Origin: CAZQRP01 sp964596125 | GTDB taxonomy: Bacteria; Chloroflexota; Dehalococcoidia; GIF9; UBA5629 | Length of the DNA: 64,000 bases | Direction of reading: 5' to 3' | Assembly: GCA_964596125.1 (NCBI GenBank) | Contig: CAZQRP010000015.1 | Span: 1 to 64,000 of the forward strand | Shown here: piece by piece, positions 7,942 to 17,878 of the stretch | Layout of the letters: every line of letters starts with the position of its first letter | Numbering within the stretch: position 1 is the first letter of the stretch | The notes under the pieces: model-generated | What the model was told of the DNA's origin: nothing | The model's database searches: none | The model's input: the letters and a program-made list of their open reading frames with translations, nothing else | Program-made: the position numbers and the translations under genes

Positions 7942-10227
7942 TTATGACTTCTCTCTTAAAGCTTTAATAATTTTATCAGGAGTTACGGGAAGGTCTTTGA
8001 CCTTAACTCCGATAGCGTCTGAGATCGCATTTGCCAGCCCGCCAAGGCATGGTGATGCCGAGCCTTCTCCACATTCCTTGGCTCCGAATGGTCCTTCAGC
8101 ATCAGGTAGACCAACTGAGTAGAAGGAGCAATTTCCGGGTATATCCATTGACGTCATCATCTTGTAGTTCGTGAAGGACGGATTAAGTGTCTTGCCAGTT
8201 TCATCGCGAATCAGGCTTTCAAATAATGCTTGGCCCTGATGCATAATGAAGGAGCCAATAAGTTGACCTCTGGCTAACATCGGATTCAGCAAACGTCCGG
8301 CATCATGGACAGTTGTTACATTCAGAATATGCACCTTGCCCGTTTCTGGATCTACCTCTATCTCAAATACCTGGGCATAGAAACTGTAAGCAGGAGCGAC
8401 GTTTCCATATCCCTTGGCGAAGTCCATCATCCCTATGGGAGCACGGTAATAACCTCTTCCCATTATTGGCCTGCCCAGTCTGTCCTGACAGTGTTTTACT
8501 AGCTTTTCAAGTGGCATTGTTTTATCTGGATTGTCTTTTACATATACCTTTCGATCACGGAAAACCAAATCATCTTCTTTTGTTTCCATGAGCTTGGCTG
8601 CCACCTCAGCTAGCTGTTTTTTGGCATCCAGGGCAGCATTCTTCACGGCATTACCAGCGCAATGAGTTACTCTGGATCCCCACGTCCCCGGGTCTAAGGG
8701 GGTAATGTCACTATCTACCAGGGAAAAAGTTACGTCCTCCAGGCGAGTTCCCAGCACTTCGGCAGCTATCATTGATAATACAGTATCGCAGCCCTGTCCC
8801 ACATCTGTGGCTCCCGAGAGAAGGGCAACTCTACCATCTTCATTTACCTTCAGCATTGCCGCACAGGCGGCATGTCCCATAATGCCTGGACCGGAGATAA
8901 AGCCGGCACACCCTATACCAATTCCCTGGTTCTTGGGCATTTTGCCTTTCTTCTTCTTCCAACCGGATATCTCGGCAGCCTTCTCAATACATTCTGTAAG
9001 GGCACAAGTCGTTATTTTAATACCACTTGGTGTTTCGTAGCCAGAGTATACTGCGTTCTTTTTCCTGATCTCTATTTGGTCTATTCCTAAGTCATCGGCA
9101 ATTATATCGAGCAGGGATTCGAAAGCAAAAAACGTCTGCGGCGAACAATGGCCGCGTAAAGCACCAGCCCACGACTTATTAGTAAAGATTCTATACGCAT
9201 CATATCTGTAGTTGGGTATCCTGTAGATAATCAACGGATACATCCCAGGATTGAAGATGCTCAACTGGCCAATGCTGCTATGTGCTCCCCCGTCACCTAT
9301 AACATGATATTGTACGGCATGAATGGTGCCATCTTTTTTCACTCCCATCCTCAATTTTATCTTGAAAGGGTGCCGCATGTGTCCAATGGTGAGTACTTCT
9401 TCCATGGTGTGGACTATTCTTACCGGTCTGCCTGTTTTTTTTGACAGCATTACAGCGGCGAAGTCCATCGGCATAGCTTCTTGTTTACCGCCGGAGTTTC
9501 CGGCACCGACATAGGTCTGGATAATCCTGATCTGGCTGGGGGGAAGGCCTAAACCCATAGCTAACTGACGCCATACAATATACGGGCTCTGCTTGCAGGC
9601 CCAAAGTGTGATTTTACCTTCACCACCCCAGAATCCAATGCAGGCATGTGTCTCTAACATCCCGTGCTTGATTGCCTGGGTATTGTATGTTTCCTCCCTG
9701 ACATGGTCTGATTCCTGAAAGCCTTTCTCGATATCGCCAAAGCCCCATTCCGACTTGCTGCTCAGGTTTCCCGGTCTATCGTCATAGAGCTGTGGCGCAC
9801 CTTCTTTCATCGCTTCCTCAGGGTCGAATACCGCGGGGAGAGGCTCATAGTCTACCTTTATAAGGTCTAAGGCCTCCCAGGCAGTATCCTCATCATCAGC
9901 AGCAACTGCAGCTACCTCTTCGCCTATATACCGCACTCTGTCAATGGCTAACGGTAAGTAATCTCTGGTGTGCGGGAAATTACCGTAGAGGATCCCAGGG
10001 AAATCTCTGCCGGTGATTACTGCTCTGACACCCTTCAGTCTTTCAGCGTCACTGGTGTCTATATTTACTATTCTGGCATGGGCATGGGGACTTCTCAGTA
10101 GTTTTCCGTGCAGCATACCAGGTAAACGAATATCGGCCCCATATTTGGCCTCGCCGGTGACCTTTAGTCTGGCATCCCTTTTGGGAAGTGGCTTTCCGAT
10201 AACCTCAAGTTCCTCTAATTCAACCAT
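7942..10227 (-). CDS. molybdenum hydroxylase large (Mo-binding) subunit, set A
   Basis: Large subunit of a xanthine dehydrogenase/aldehyde oxidoreductase-family enzyme, which hydroxylates an activated carbon of an N-heterocycle, aldehyde or aromatic with water as oxygen source. The 761-residue protein has the N-terminal a/b hammerhead (about residues 18-125), the cofactor-binding segment TDVGQGCDT and the C-terminal KECGEGSAS, whose Glu is the expected base. The first cofactor loop reads VGAGNSGGK rather than the common GGGFGGK. It is the last gene of an aryl-CoA ligase, FAD, 2Fe-2S, Mo subunit operon. The substrate cannot be told; the ligase suggests a CoA-activated or aromatic acid route. 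Confidence 0.9.
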   Translation of the reverse strand: MVELEELEVIGKPLPKRDARLKVTGEAKYGADIRLPGMLHGKLLRSPHAHARIVNIDTSDAERLKGVRAVITGRDFPGILYGNFPHTRDYLPLAIDRVRYIGEEVAAVAADDEDTAWEALDLIKVDYEPLPAVFDPEEAMKEGAPQLYDDRPGNLSSKSEWGFGDIEKGFQESDHVREETYNTQAIKHGMLETHACIGFWGGEGKITLWACKQSPYIVWRQLAMGLGLPPSQIRIIQTYVGAGNSGGKQEAMPMDFAAVMLSKKTGRPVRIVHTMEEVLTIGHMRHPFKIKLRMGVKKDGTIHAVQYHVIGDGGAHSSIGQLSIFNPGMYPLIIYRIPNYRYDAYRIFTNKSWAGALRGHCSPQTFFAFESLLDIIADDLGIDQIEIRKKNAVYSGYETPSGIKITTCALTECIEKAAEISGWKKKKGKMPKNQGIGIGCAGFISGPGIMGHAACAAMLKVNEDGRVALLSGATDVGQGCDTVLSMIAAEVLGTRLEDVTFSLVDSDITPLDPGTWGSRVTHCAGNAVKNAALDAKKQLAEVAAKLMETKEDDLVFRDRKVYVKDNPDKTMPLEKLVKHCQDRLGRPIMGRGYYRAPIGMMDFAKGYGNVAPAYSFYAQVFEIEVDPETGKVHILNVTTVHDAGRLLNPMLARGQLIGSFIMHQGQALFESLIRDETGKTLNPSFTNYKMMTSMDIPGNCSFYSVGLPDAEGPFGAKECGEGSASPCLGGLANAISDAIGVKVKDLPVTPDKIIKALREKS

Positions 10228-10247
10228 TGCTGAACCTCCTTGCTGTC

Positions 10248-10730
10248 TTATGACTTCGTTTCTACTGCCAGTTTTTCGGCGGCTGCTTTAATAGCTTCGA
10301 CTATCTGGAAATAACCTGTGCATCTGCACAGGTGACCCGCAATAGCCTTCTTAATATCTTCGTCAGTAGGATTCGGATTTTCATCAAGAAGCGCCTTTGT
10401 AGCCAGGACCATTCCTGGAGTACAGAAGCCGCATTGAATAGCTCCGTGCTCAATAAATGCTTCTTGTATTGGATGCAGTTGGCCATCTTTAGCCAGCCCC
10501 TCAATGGTAACAATGTCCTTCCCCTGGGCTTCTACAGCCAGAACCAGGCAAGAGTTTACTGCTTTATTATCCATCAACACAGCGCAGGCCCCGCAGTTGC
10601 CATCAGAGCAGCTTTCTTTAGTACCGGTAAGTTCTAATTGGTCCCGAATTACTTCGAGAAGGGTCCTCCAGGGCTCCACCTCCATCTCGTAAACTTGCCC
10701 ATTTACGTTAAATTCTACAACCTGTTTCAT
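10248..10730 (-). CDS. molybdenum hydroxylase 2x[2Fe-2S] subunit, set A
   Basis: Small iron-sulfur subunit of 160 residues that carries electrons from the Mo site to FAD. The plant-type ferredoxin cluster is bound by CSDGNCGAC plus a later Cys (VNSC); the all-helical second cluster domain has CGFCTPGM and CRCTGY. It lies 20 bases before the large subunit gene and 94 bases after the FAD subunit gene on the same strand. The length is typical for the family. Confidence 0.92.
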   Translation of the reverse strand: MKQVVEFNVNGQVYEMEVEPWRTLLEVIRDQLELTGTKESCSDGNCGACAVLMDNKAVNSCLVLAVEAQGKDIVTIEGLAKDGQLHPIQEAFIEHGAIQCGFCTPGMVLATKALLDENPNPTDEDIKKAIAGHLCRCTGYFQIVEAIKAAAEKLAVETKS

Positions 10731-10824
10731 AACATCTGGCCTCCAAAATGTCGGTATGGAACTTCTATTCCTGCAGAATCACAAAATCAAAGCTGGAAAT
10801 CACAGAATAAACTCCTTACTCTAA

Positions 10825-11700
10825 TTATGATAGCGACTTCTTTATAGCCCGGCTAACCAGGACCTTTATCATTTCCTTTCGATATTCCGCAGTAGCCAGG
10901 ATATCGGTTATTGGTTGTGCTTCCTGTGAAGCAATGTCAGCGGCTTCTTCGATAATCCTGTTGTTCAATTCCTTGCCGATAAGAGAGCTTTCCGCCTTCC
11001 CGGCTCTTATCGGTGTTGGCGCTACTGCTCCGAGGGCTATTTGGGCATCTTCACAAGTTTTCGTTTTTAGGTTTAGCGTGGTTAGTGTTGCTACAGCAAC
11101 TACCGCTCTATCTAGCGGGCTATTTCTTATTCCCAGTTTGAGATAAGCTCCGGTACTGTTAGCTGGCATATTGGGTACCTGGAGTTCGACCAGTATTTCT
11201 TCAGGACCTAATGCCGTTTGATGTGGCCCTTTGAAAAATTCCCCCATAGAGATCACTCTTTCTCCGGCATCGGAAACAATTTTAGCTGTGGCTCCCAGCA
11301 CCAGTAATGGCAGTGCGATGTTCGCTGCGGGAGAAGCGTTACACAGATTGCCACCGACGGTAGCCACATTCCTGATTTCGATGGACCCTAATGCGGAAGC
11401 CGCCTGAGCTAGCATGGGAAATTTCCCCCTGATAACCGACGATTGCTCGATAGTCCGAAGCCTTGTCAAAGCTCCCAGCTTTAATCCCTGGGACTTGCTG
11501 TGTTCGATGTTGTTTAAGTTCTGGATATTAGTAAGTCCAATAATGTAGTCCGGTGTTACTTGCCTCCATTTCATTTGAGGTACCAGACCGGTGCCACCGG
11601 CAATGACTTTAGCCTGGCCGTTATACCTGGCCAGCATGGTACAGGCTTCTTTTACTGTTTCGGGAGAAAAATACTCAAATTTTGGTAAACGACGAAACAT
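10825..11700 (-). CDS. molybdenum hydroxylase FAD subunit, set A
   Basis: Medium subunit of 291 residues with the PCMH-type FAD fold: VIAGGTGLVPQMK binds the FAD pyrophosphate and VATVGGNLCNASPAAN is the second FAD motif; a CO-dehydrogenase FAD C-terminal domain follows. The first motif has Gly where Asp is usual (AGGTGL against AGGTDL). It passes electrons from the 2Fe-2S subunit to an unknown acceptor. It lies 34 bases after the aryl-CoA ligase gene, so all four genes probably share a transcript. Confidence 0.9.
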   Translation of the reverse strand: MFRRLPKFEYFSPETVKEACTMLARYNGQAKVIAGGTGLVPQMKWRQVTPDYIIGLTNIQNLNNIEHSKSQGLKLGALTRLRTIEQSSVIRGKFPMLAQAASALGSIEIRNVATVGGNLCNASPAANIALPLLVLGATAKIVSDAGERVISMGEFFKGPHQTALGPEEILVELQVPNMPANSTGAYLKLGIRNSPLDRAVVAVATLTTLNLKTKTCEDAQIALGAVAPTPIRAGKAESSLIGKELNNRIIEEAADIASQEAQPITDILATAEYRKEMIKVLVSRAIKKSLS

Positions 11701-11734
11701 ATGACACCTCCTTACTCTCAGAACGACCGGTTTG

Positions 11735-13507
11735 TCACAGGGGAGTTCCCGAAAAATCTATCTTAATCTTGCCGGAGAGGATATCGTCTATGGTATATTT
11801 ATCGCTCTTAACAAACTCGTTGCCGAAATCTCTGTCTATCACTCCTTCCTCCAGCAACTTCGTCGTGATGTAAGCTCGAAGGAGCCTTTTGTTTATTTTG
11901 TTCATCCCGGTTAGCGGCCAGCCGCTTACCACCTCAAGCCTCTCCGGCCATTGAAATATGGCCACCCCTTCCTTGGTAAAGTATTCCTTCAGCTCCTCAA
12001 AAGTGAAACTTTGTCCCTCATTAAGCTGGACAAAGGCACAAAGCCTTTCACCCAGTCCAGGATCGGGCATGGCGATAACCGCCGCATAGGCAACTTTAGG
12101 GTGCTTCACCAGCATATCCTCGACAGGTTCAGGGTACACATTTTCACCACCGCGTATTACCATATCCTTTAAACGTCCTTCAACTACGTACCTGCCGTCC
12201 TCCCGAAGTGACATGAGATCTCCACTGTGGAAAAAACCCTGTTCATCGAATGCCTTTTGATTCTCTTCATCGTTGCGAAAATAGCCTTTGAAAGCGAGGG
12301 GACCTTTAGAGATCATCTCTCCTATTTCTCCTTCCTTCACCTCCTCATTTTTATCATCGACAATCTTAATCTGAACATCAGGATCGATTATGATCGGCCG
12401 ACCTATGGTATACATCTGAGTGTCTTTAGGAGAATCCGGCCGTGTTCCGATAAATGGTCCCTCCGCCATTCCGAAAGACGTGATGAAGTTAATATCGAGC
12501 TCCTCCAGGCACCATCTGGCTTGTTCCGGCTTTACCTTCTGTGCTCCGACACTCATTTTTCTAAACGAGCTAAGGTCATATTGTTTCATTAATTCTGTAT
12601 TTTCCATCCAATAACTGAGCTGGACTGGCACCAGTGGTGCATACGTTATTCTCTTTTTTTCAATCAATTCATATTGTTCCTTGGGTCTCATGAGCTTGGT
12701 CAATACTGTGGTTGCGCCTCGAAATATCATCGGCCCCCATGCTACTGTCGCTGAGGCGTTGTGTCCAACCGGCAGTGCATCAAGAGCAACTGTTTCATCG
12801 GTGAATCCCGCTGATCTACCGATATAGTCCCATTGACAGATATAGTCGTTATAGGTCCTGGGTATCCCTTTAGGTAGGCCTGTGGTGCCTCCGGACAATT
12901 GTTCCGTGCAGATATCATCGGGTAGCGGCTTAAATTGCTCTAAATAGCCATCGGGATACTCATTTTCAATTTTCTGCTCTACAAGGTCTTCAATCGCATT
13001 CCAGCTATCTGGTGCTTTACCACCAACCGTCAGGAATATTTTGAGGTAAGGATGATTTTCCCGGATCTCACTCACCATACCGACATAGTCAAATTTTTCC
13101 CCCACTGGTACTATTATACCTCTGGCCTTATGCAGCCCGATTTCGTAGTCTACCTCCATTCTTCTATGACGGGGAATGCACATGACGGGGATTGCACCAA
13201 GCCGATTGAGGCCGAAGAATATATAAAAGAACTCAACAACGTTTGGCATTTGGAGGACGAAGAAGTCGCCATACTCTACTCCGAGCCTGTGGAACCAGAG
13301 TGCTGTCCTGTCCGCTCCTTGTTTTACCTCCTGCCAGGTGAGTTCAGTTCGATCATCGATAAAGGCTATTTTGTCTGGTAATCTCGCTGCATTCCGGTCT
13401 AGAAGGTCACAGGTCGTCAGGTTATGCCAGTAGCCCTTGGACACGTATCGCTTAATCTCCTCTTCGTCGAATGGATGCCAGCCGTCAATTATGTCCTTAT
13501 GCGCCAT
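11735..13507 (-). CDS. aryl-CoA/aryl-AMP ligase (EntE/DhbE-like)
   Basis: Adenylate-forming enzyme of 590 residues. The AMP-binding P-loop LSGGTTGLPKG (about residues 204-214) is followed by IPRTYNDY, the wording seen in 2,3-dihydroxybenzoate-AMP ligases. FGMAEG, the adenine-site Asp segment FHSGDLMS and the hinge RLKDMVIRGGENVYP are present, as is FQWPERLE of the EntE group. There are about 50 extra C-terminal residues beyond the catalytic Lys region (TGMNKINKR). No siderophore genes lie nearby, so a catabolic aryl-CoA ligase is more likely; the substrate is an inference. First gene of the set A operon; AGAAGGGGG precedes the ATG. Confidence 0.82.
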   Translation of the reverse strand: MAHKDIIDGWHPFDEEEIKRYVSKGYWHNLTTCDLLDRNAARLPDKIAFIDDRTELTWQEVKQGADRTALWFHRLGVEYGDFFVLQMPNVVEFFYIFFGLNRLGAIPVMCIPRHRRMEVDYEIGLHKARGIIVPVGEKFDYVGMVSEIRENHPYLKIFLTVGGKAPDSWNAIEDLVEQKIENEYPDGYLEQFKPLPDDICTEQLSGGTTGLPKGIPRTYNDYICQWDYIGRSAGFTDETVALDALPVGHNASATVAWGPMIFRGATTVLTKLMRPKEQYELIEKKRITYAPLVPVQLSYWMENTELMKQYDLSSFRKMSVGAQKVKPEQARWCLEELDINFITSFGMAEGPFIGTRPDSPKDTQMYTIGRPIIIDPDVQIKIVDDKNEEVKEGEIGEMISKGPLAFKGYFRNDEENQKAFDEQGFFHSGDLMSLREDGRYVVEGRLKDMVIRGGENVYPEPVEDMLVKHPKVAYAAVIAMPDPGLGERLCAFVQLNEGQSFTFEELKEYFTKEGVAIFQWPERLEVVSGWPLTGMNKINKRLLRAYITTKLLEEGVIDRDFGNEFVKSDKYTIDDILSGKIKIDFSGTPL

Positions 13508-14212
13508 TTCGGCCCCCTTCTGTGTTTCAGTCTAATATTGTCTTTTTTATTTTCGAACCGGCACGTATAGCATTGGCTATTCCTGGGGATAAATCTTGCT
13601 TCCTAATGTCGGAATGTCATAGGAAAACGTATCTTTTGTATGAAGAGGTATTCATTTTGTGGTCAATATGTATTCCATATAATGGGAAGAGCGATGTTGT
13701 TAAATATGTGGATGAAAAATACTTCAACCACAATTCCACACAATAATCCTTCTAGCAATAATAATCCCCTGTTTGCCACCTGTCAATATGTCTTAAGCGG
13801 TGATAACAGCATGTTTGCATCTACATACGGAACTGTCCTCTCCAATACCTCTCTGCTATGGCAATGAATATTAAAAATAGCTTGCTTGGTGGTACCTAAT
13901 CCACGTTTAGATTATTTAGCTCTGGTCTCTTTTTTCTTATTTCTGAACCTGTCTCTCAGATAGGCGGACTATTATGTTCTATCACTTCTCTTACCATCGT
14001 TAAGGACATCAGGACTTTCTTCCGTTCTGATTTTGCTTTCCTTGCTATCCCCTTACACTATTCTGGTTTATAAGAAATCACCTCAGTGCTCTTTTTTATT
14101 AATATTTACTCCCGAATATTTCCTTTTTAAAAACTTTCAGAATATAGCTAATAACCTATTGACAAATACTAAGTTTTAGATTACTTTAAATTACGCAATT
14201 GGATTTCTTATT
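13508..14212. other. divergent regulatory region between ligase operon and iclR
   Basis: About 700 bases without a believable gene; reading frames here are short and lack ribosome binding sites. The region holds the promoters of the minus-strand ligase operon and of iclR. At 13673-13688 there is an imperfect inverted repeat of TTCC...GGAA type (TTCCATATAATGGGAA), which resembles IclR-family operators; TTCCATATAAT recurs just after iclR near 14971. TTGACA at 14159-14164 is a candidate -35 for iclR, but no good -10 follows it. Confidence 0.4.
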
Positions 14213-14965
14213 ATGAAATATACTAGTTACATTAATTCCTATAAAAATCTGGTGAATGTTCTAGACTGTTTTAGCTCTGGTAAAGAATCTATGACCGTTT
14301 CTGAAATTGAGAAGAAAGTAGGTAAAAGTAAAAGTACAGTCTCGAAAATACTATCCACATTGGCAACATATAACATCGTGGTTAAATCAGAAGAAGATGG
14401 TAAATATTCTATTGGTTCAAAGATAATACAGTGGGCATCCCTGGTGAAAGTCAATCTGAAAACCATAGCTAGGCCATATTTAGAAGAAATTAATAGAAAA
14501 AGTAATGAGGCAGTTTCAATATTTTTAATTGAGGGAGTACATAGAATTTGCCTGGATACGATAAATAGCTCTTATGAAATAAGATATGGTATCAATACTG
14601 GACAAAAATTTCCGATTTATACCGGATCTTCAAGCAAAGTACTATTAGCTGGTATGCCCAGAGAAAAACAACGAGAAATACTTAAACAAACTAAGCTTAT
14701 AAAAATTGGACCTAAAACTATCACTAATAGAAAGCAGTTAGAAAATGAATTGGATGTAGTTCGAAAGCAAGGTTATGCGATAAGTATTGAGGAACGTATA
14801 CCGTTTGCTGCGTCCGTTTCTGTACCAGTACAAAATCAGAAAGGCGAAGTTATTGCTGCGTTGAGCATTGGAACACCGGCTGTACGAATGACTCCATTAA
14901 AAATAAAGAAATATGTCAAGCTTTTAATGGAAACAGCGAAAAAAATTTCCAGAGAACTTGACTAA
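14213..14965 (+). CDS. IclR-family transcriptional regulator
   Basis: 250-residue IclR-type regulator, a family that often controls aromatic catabolism. The N-terminal winged helix-turn-helix spans about residues 10-70 (MTVSEIEKKVGKSKSTVSKILSTL, then YSIGSKI). The C-terminal effector domain has the family's PIYTGSSSKVLLAGM and GYAISIEER segments. It stands between the divergent ligase/hydroxylase A operon and the UbiD-TRAP genes, so either could be its target. It is AT-richer than its neighbours and has no strong ribosome binding site. Confidence 0.9.
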   Translation: MKYTSYINSYKNLVNVLDCFSSGKESMTVSEIEKKVGKSKSTVSKILSTLATYNIVVKSEEDGKYSIGSKIIQWASLVKVNLKTIARPYLEEINRKSNEAVSIFLIEGVHRICLDTINSSYEIRYGINTGQKFPIYTGSSSKVLLAGMPREKQREILKQTKLIKIGPKTITNRKQLENELDVVRKQGYAISIEERIPFAASVSVPVQNQKGEVIAALSIGTPAVRMTPLKIKKYVKLLMETAKKISRELD

Positions 14966-15153
14966 CATTCCATATAATATCCGAAACGAAATTTTCAGGA
15001 GTATTGAGATTAAGATTAGGTCTCAAATATACTGCAAGCTATTTCTATTGGTACGCGAAAAATAGTTAACTGGCTGACCAGAACCATGGTAATACCCGAG
15101 GATGTGGCTAATGAGCTTACCATAACAATAATAATAATAATGGGAGGTTGAAT

Positions 15154-16629
15154 ATGAAGCAATTGAGACTTCGTGACTATCTGAAAGCTATAGAAGAAGA
15201 TGGCGAATTGAAGTACGTACAGGGAGCTAGTTGCGATCTTGAGATGAGTTCCATCTCTGAGATAGTAAGTCGTGAGGCCAAACAGCCAACGCCAGCTGTT
15301 CTATTTGATGACATCCCTGGCTATCCCGCGGGATACCGCACCCTGTTCGGGCTATTGGCTTCACCTGGAAGGTTGGCAAGGGCACTGGGTCTTTCAGAGA
15401 ATTCGGCAAATGTTTTAAGTCTGTTGCAGGAATGGCGTGAGAAAATGCGGCGTATCAAGCCTATTCCACCGAAATATGTTAGTTCAGCCCCTATCCAGGA
15501 GAACATGCTCACTGGCGACAAGGTTGACCTCATGAAGTTCCCATCTCCACGGTTCCACGAGTTAGATGGTGGGCGCTATATTGGAACGGGACATACAGTT
15601 ATAATGAAAGATCCTGATACAGGATGGGTAAATCTGGGAACGTATCGATGCATGCTTTTAGATAGTAACCATTTTGCTCTTCATATAGTAGAAGGGCAGC
15701 ACGGGAGTATTATTTTAAATGAGAAATATTTTGCCAGAGGTCAGGTGATGCCTGTAGCGATTGCCATGGGCATCGACCCTGCCTTGTGGTTTACCTCCAC
15801 ATTTCACGGGGTACCTTACGGTGTATCTGAGTACGATTACGCTGGCGGTATCGAAGGCAAGGCAATTGAAGTTATTCAGGGTGAATATACTGGGCTACCA
15901 CTGCCTGCACACTGTGAAATTGTAATTGAGGGCGAATGTCGCCCTGGCGAACTGGCTGACGAGGGTCCTTTCGGAGAATGGCATGGGTATTATGCCAATC
16001 TAGGACTATCAACGGTTCCTGAGCCTGTGGTGACAGTTAAAAATATTCTTTATCGAAATGAGCCTATTCTCACCTGTGCTCAACCGTCCGTTCCTCCCAA
16101 TGACACCACTTTATTGTTGTCTTTTGTCCTCTCTTCACAAATATGGGATGTATTAGAAAAGGCGGGTGTGCCTGGAGTAGGGGGTGTATGGAGTCACGAG
16201 GCGGGATGTGGTGCACTATTCAATGTTGTCTCTATTCAGCAAATGTATGCAGGCCATGCAATACGAGCAGGATTGATTGCCTCCCAGTTTCCCAGAAACA
16301 TAGGGAGATATACGATAGTAGTGGATGAAGATATTGATCCATCTAATCTAAGTGAGGTTATCTGGGCAATGTCGACACGCACTGACGTGGAGCATTGTAT
16401 TCAGATTCTCCGGCAAACCACCAGTAGTTCGCAGGATACCACGATTTCACCTGAGATAAAGAGAAAAACAAAGACGGCACCTAAGCCACTTTTAAGCTCA
16501 AGAGCTGTCATTAATGCCTGTCGTCCGTTCGACTGGAAGGGGGAGTTTTATCCGGTTGCGCAAATCAGCCATGATCTGCGAGCACACATCTTAGATAAGT
16601 GGAGCTCTATGATGAAGGAAATTCTTTAA
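15154..16629 (+). CDS. UbiD-family (de)carboxylase
   Basis: 491-residue UbiD-family enzyme. These use prenylated FMN for reversible decarboxylation of aromatic or alpha,beta-unsaturated acids; some act as carboxylases in anaerobic aromatic degradation. The Glu of the catalytic region is visible in DEGPFGEWHGYY, and the fold ends in the usual RPFDWKGEFYP and ISHDLRAHILDKW segments. The start is the ATG at 15154, with GGGAGG six bases upstream; a TTG at 15148 would abut it. No UbiX (flavin prenyltransferase) is in the window. Substrate unknown; the TRAP genes downstream suggest an imported organic acid. Confidence 0.88.
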   Translation: MKQLRLRDYLKAIEEDGELKYVQGASCDLEMSSISEIVSREAKQPTPAVLFDDIPGYPAGYRTLFGLLASPGRLARALGLSENSANVLSLLQEWREKMRRIKPIPPKYVSSAPIQENMLTGDKVDLMKFPSPRFHELDGGRYIGTGHTVIMKDPDTGWVNLGTYRCMLLDSNHFALHIVEGQHGSIILNEKYFARGQVMPVAIAMGIDPALWFTSTFHGVPYGVSEYDYAGGIEGKAIEVIQGEYTGLPLPAHCEIVIEGECRPGELADEGPFGEWHGYYANLGLSTVPEPVVTVKNILYRNEPILTCAQPSVPPNDTTLLLSFVLSSQIWDVLEKAGVPGVGGVWSHEAGCGALFNVVSIQQMYAGHAIRAGLIASQFPRNIGRYTIVVDEDIDPSNLSEVIWAMSTRTDVEHCIQILRQTTSSSQDTTISPEIKRKTKTAPKPLLSSRAVINACRPFDWKGEFYPVAQISHDLRAHILDKWSSMMKEIL

Positions 16630-16779
16630 ATTGCATTACTTTATATAAATAATGGATAGAAGTAGGAAGAGTCTTAACTGCTACCGGATGCAAAACTGAA
16701 GAATAGGGGGTAAGGGCAATGAACATGTAAATAAAAAGTGTTAAATTTGTATCATAAGAAAACGATGAAGGAGAAGGAA

Positions 16780-17859
16780 ATGTCTAAAAGATTATTATTA
16801 TCGACGCTTGTAGCATTATTACTAATACTTTTGGTAGGTGGAGGTTTGCTCGGTATTATTGGCTGCCAGAAGGCGACACCAGAGGCGGGGCCTACACCAG
16901 CACCATCGTCTAAACCAACTACGACACCTTCGCCAGCTAAGATAGTTTTGAAGGCGGCTACTGCTTGGCCCAAGGGATTCAATGAAGTCCTAGAACTACT
17001 TAACTTCATCGAGTTTACGAACAGTCGAGGTGCTGGAAAGCTTGAGATTGAGCATATTGGTGGACCTGAAGTAATCAAGCCTCCCGATCTGATAGAAGCT
17101 TGTGGAACTGGCACAGTTGACATAGTAATGTCATCTGGAGGTTATTACTCAGGGATTGTACCCGAGGCTGAGATCGTTGGTTTACCTGTCGTTGAGTGGC
17201 GTTATGCCTATGAGACTTGGGATTTGTTTCATAAATTAAGGCCGAAACTCAATAAGCTTTGGGCAGAGAAGACAAACACCAAATTGCTCAGCTTGGAAGC
17301 ATGCCAGAATTTCTATCTGTACACATCCAAGAAACCGATTAATGCACTTGAGGATCTAAAAGGACTCAAAATAAGGTCCGTCGGTGGTGTAGGGACTATG
17401 GTTCTCACTGCACTGGATGCAACGCCAATAACTATGCCTGCAGCAGAGGTTTATCTTTCGTTGGAGAGGGGAACTATAGACGGAGGTTTGCGACCGCACT
17501 CTTCTTTAATTCAACGCAAGGAGCACGAAGTCCTGAAATATGGCGTAGAAACACCTGTTGTGCAAATTCCAGCTTTTATATGGATTAACTTAGACACCTG
17601 GAATAAGCTGCCAGAGGAGCTTCAGCAAATTATAGAAGGTGCAGCAAAGGATCATGAGTTCTGGGCTATGGGAGAGATGGACTATCTCGACTTTACCTCC
17701 AGGCAGGAACTCATTAGTTTGGGAGTAAAGTATACGACATTGACCCAACAAGAAATGGCCCGGTGGAGGGAGCGCCTCATCAAAGCGAGCACGGACCTTT
17801 ATTTGAAAAACAATCCAAAAACCGGCCAAGAGTTTATAGATATAGCCTTAGGCAAGTAG
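16780..17859 (+). CDS. dctP: TRAP transporter substrate-binding lipoprotein
   Basis: Extracytoplasmic solute receptor of a tripartite ATP-independent periplasmic transporter, which imports organic acids with a cation gradient. The 359-residue protein begins with a lipoprotein signal peptide (lipobox GIIGC), a Pro/Thr-rich linker, then a DctP domain (LKAATAWPKG, LKGLKIRSVGG, PAAEVYLSLERGTIDGG). I choose the ATG at 16780 because AAGGAG lies six bases upstream. Membrane-tethered receptors are expected in a single-membrane or Chloroflexota-type envelope. It forms an operon with dctQ and dctM. Confidence 0.92.
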   Translation: MSKRLLLSTLVALLLILLVGGGLLGIIGCQKATPEAGPTPAPSSKPTTTPSPAKIVLKAATAWPKGFNEVLELLNFIEFTNSRGAGKLEIEHIGGPEVIKPPDLIEACGTGTVDIVMSSGGYYSGIVPEAEIVGLPVVEWRYAYETWDLFHKLRPKLNKLWAEKTNTKLLSLEACQNFYLYTSKKPINALEDLKGLKIRSVGGVGTMVLTALDATPITMPAAEVYLSLERGTIDGGLRPHSSLIQRKEHEVLKYGVETPVVQIPAFIWINLDTWNKLPEELQQIIEGAAKDHEFWAMGEMDYLDFTSRQELISLGVKYTTLTQQEMARWRERLIKASTDLYLKNNPKTGQEFIDIALGK

Positions 17860-17878
17860 AGTCAGATAATTTAAGAAA

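Noticed and set aside
11735..13507. Siderophore biosynthesis gene (entE)
   Set aside because: The sequence is EntE-like, but no isochorismate or NRPS genes are near; the catabolic context is stronger.
13471..13867. Overlapping short plus-strand reading frames before iclR
   Set aside because: No ribosome binding sites, no protein-like composition, and they lie in the divergent promoter region.
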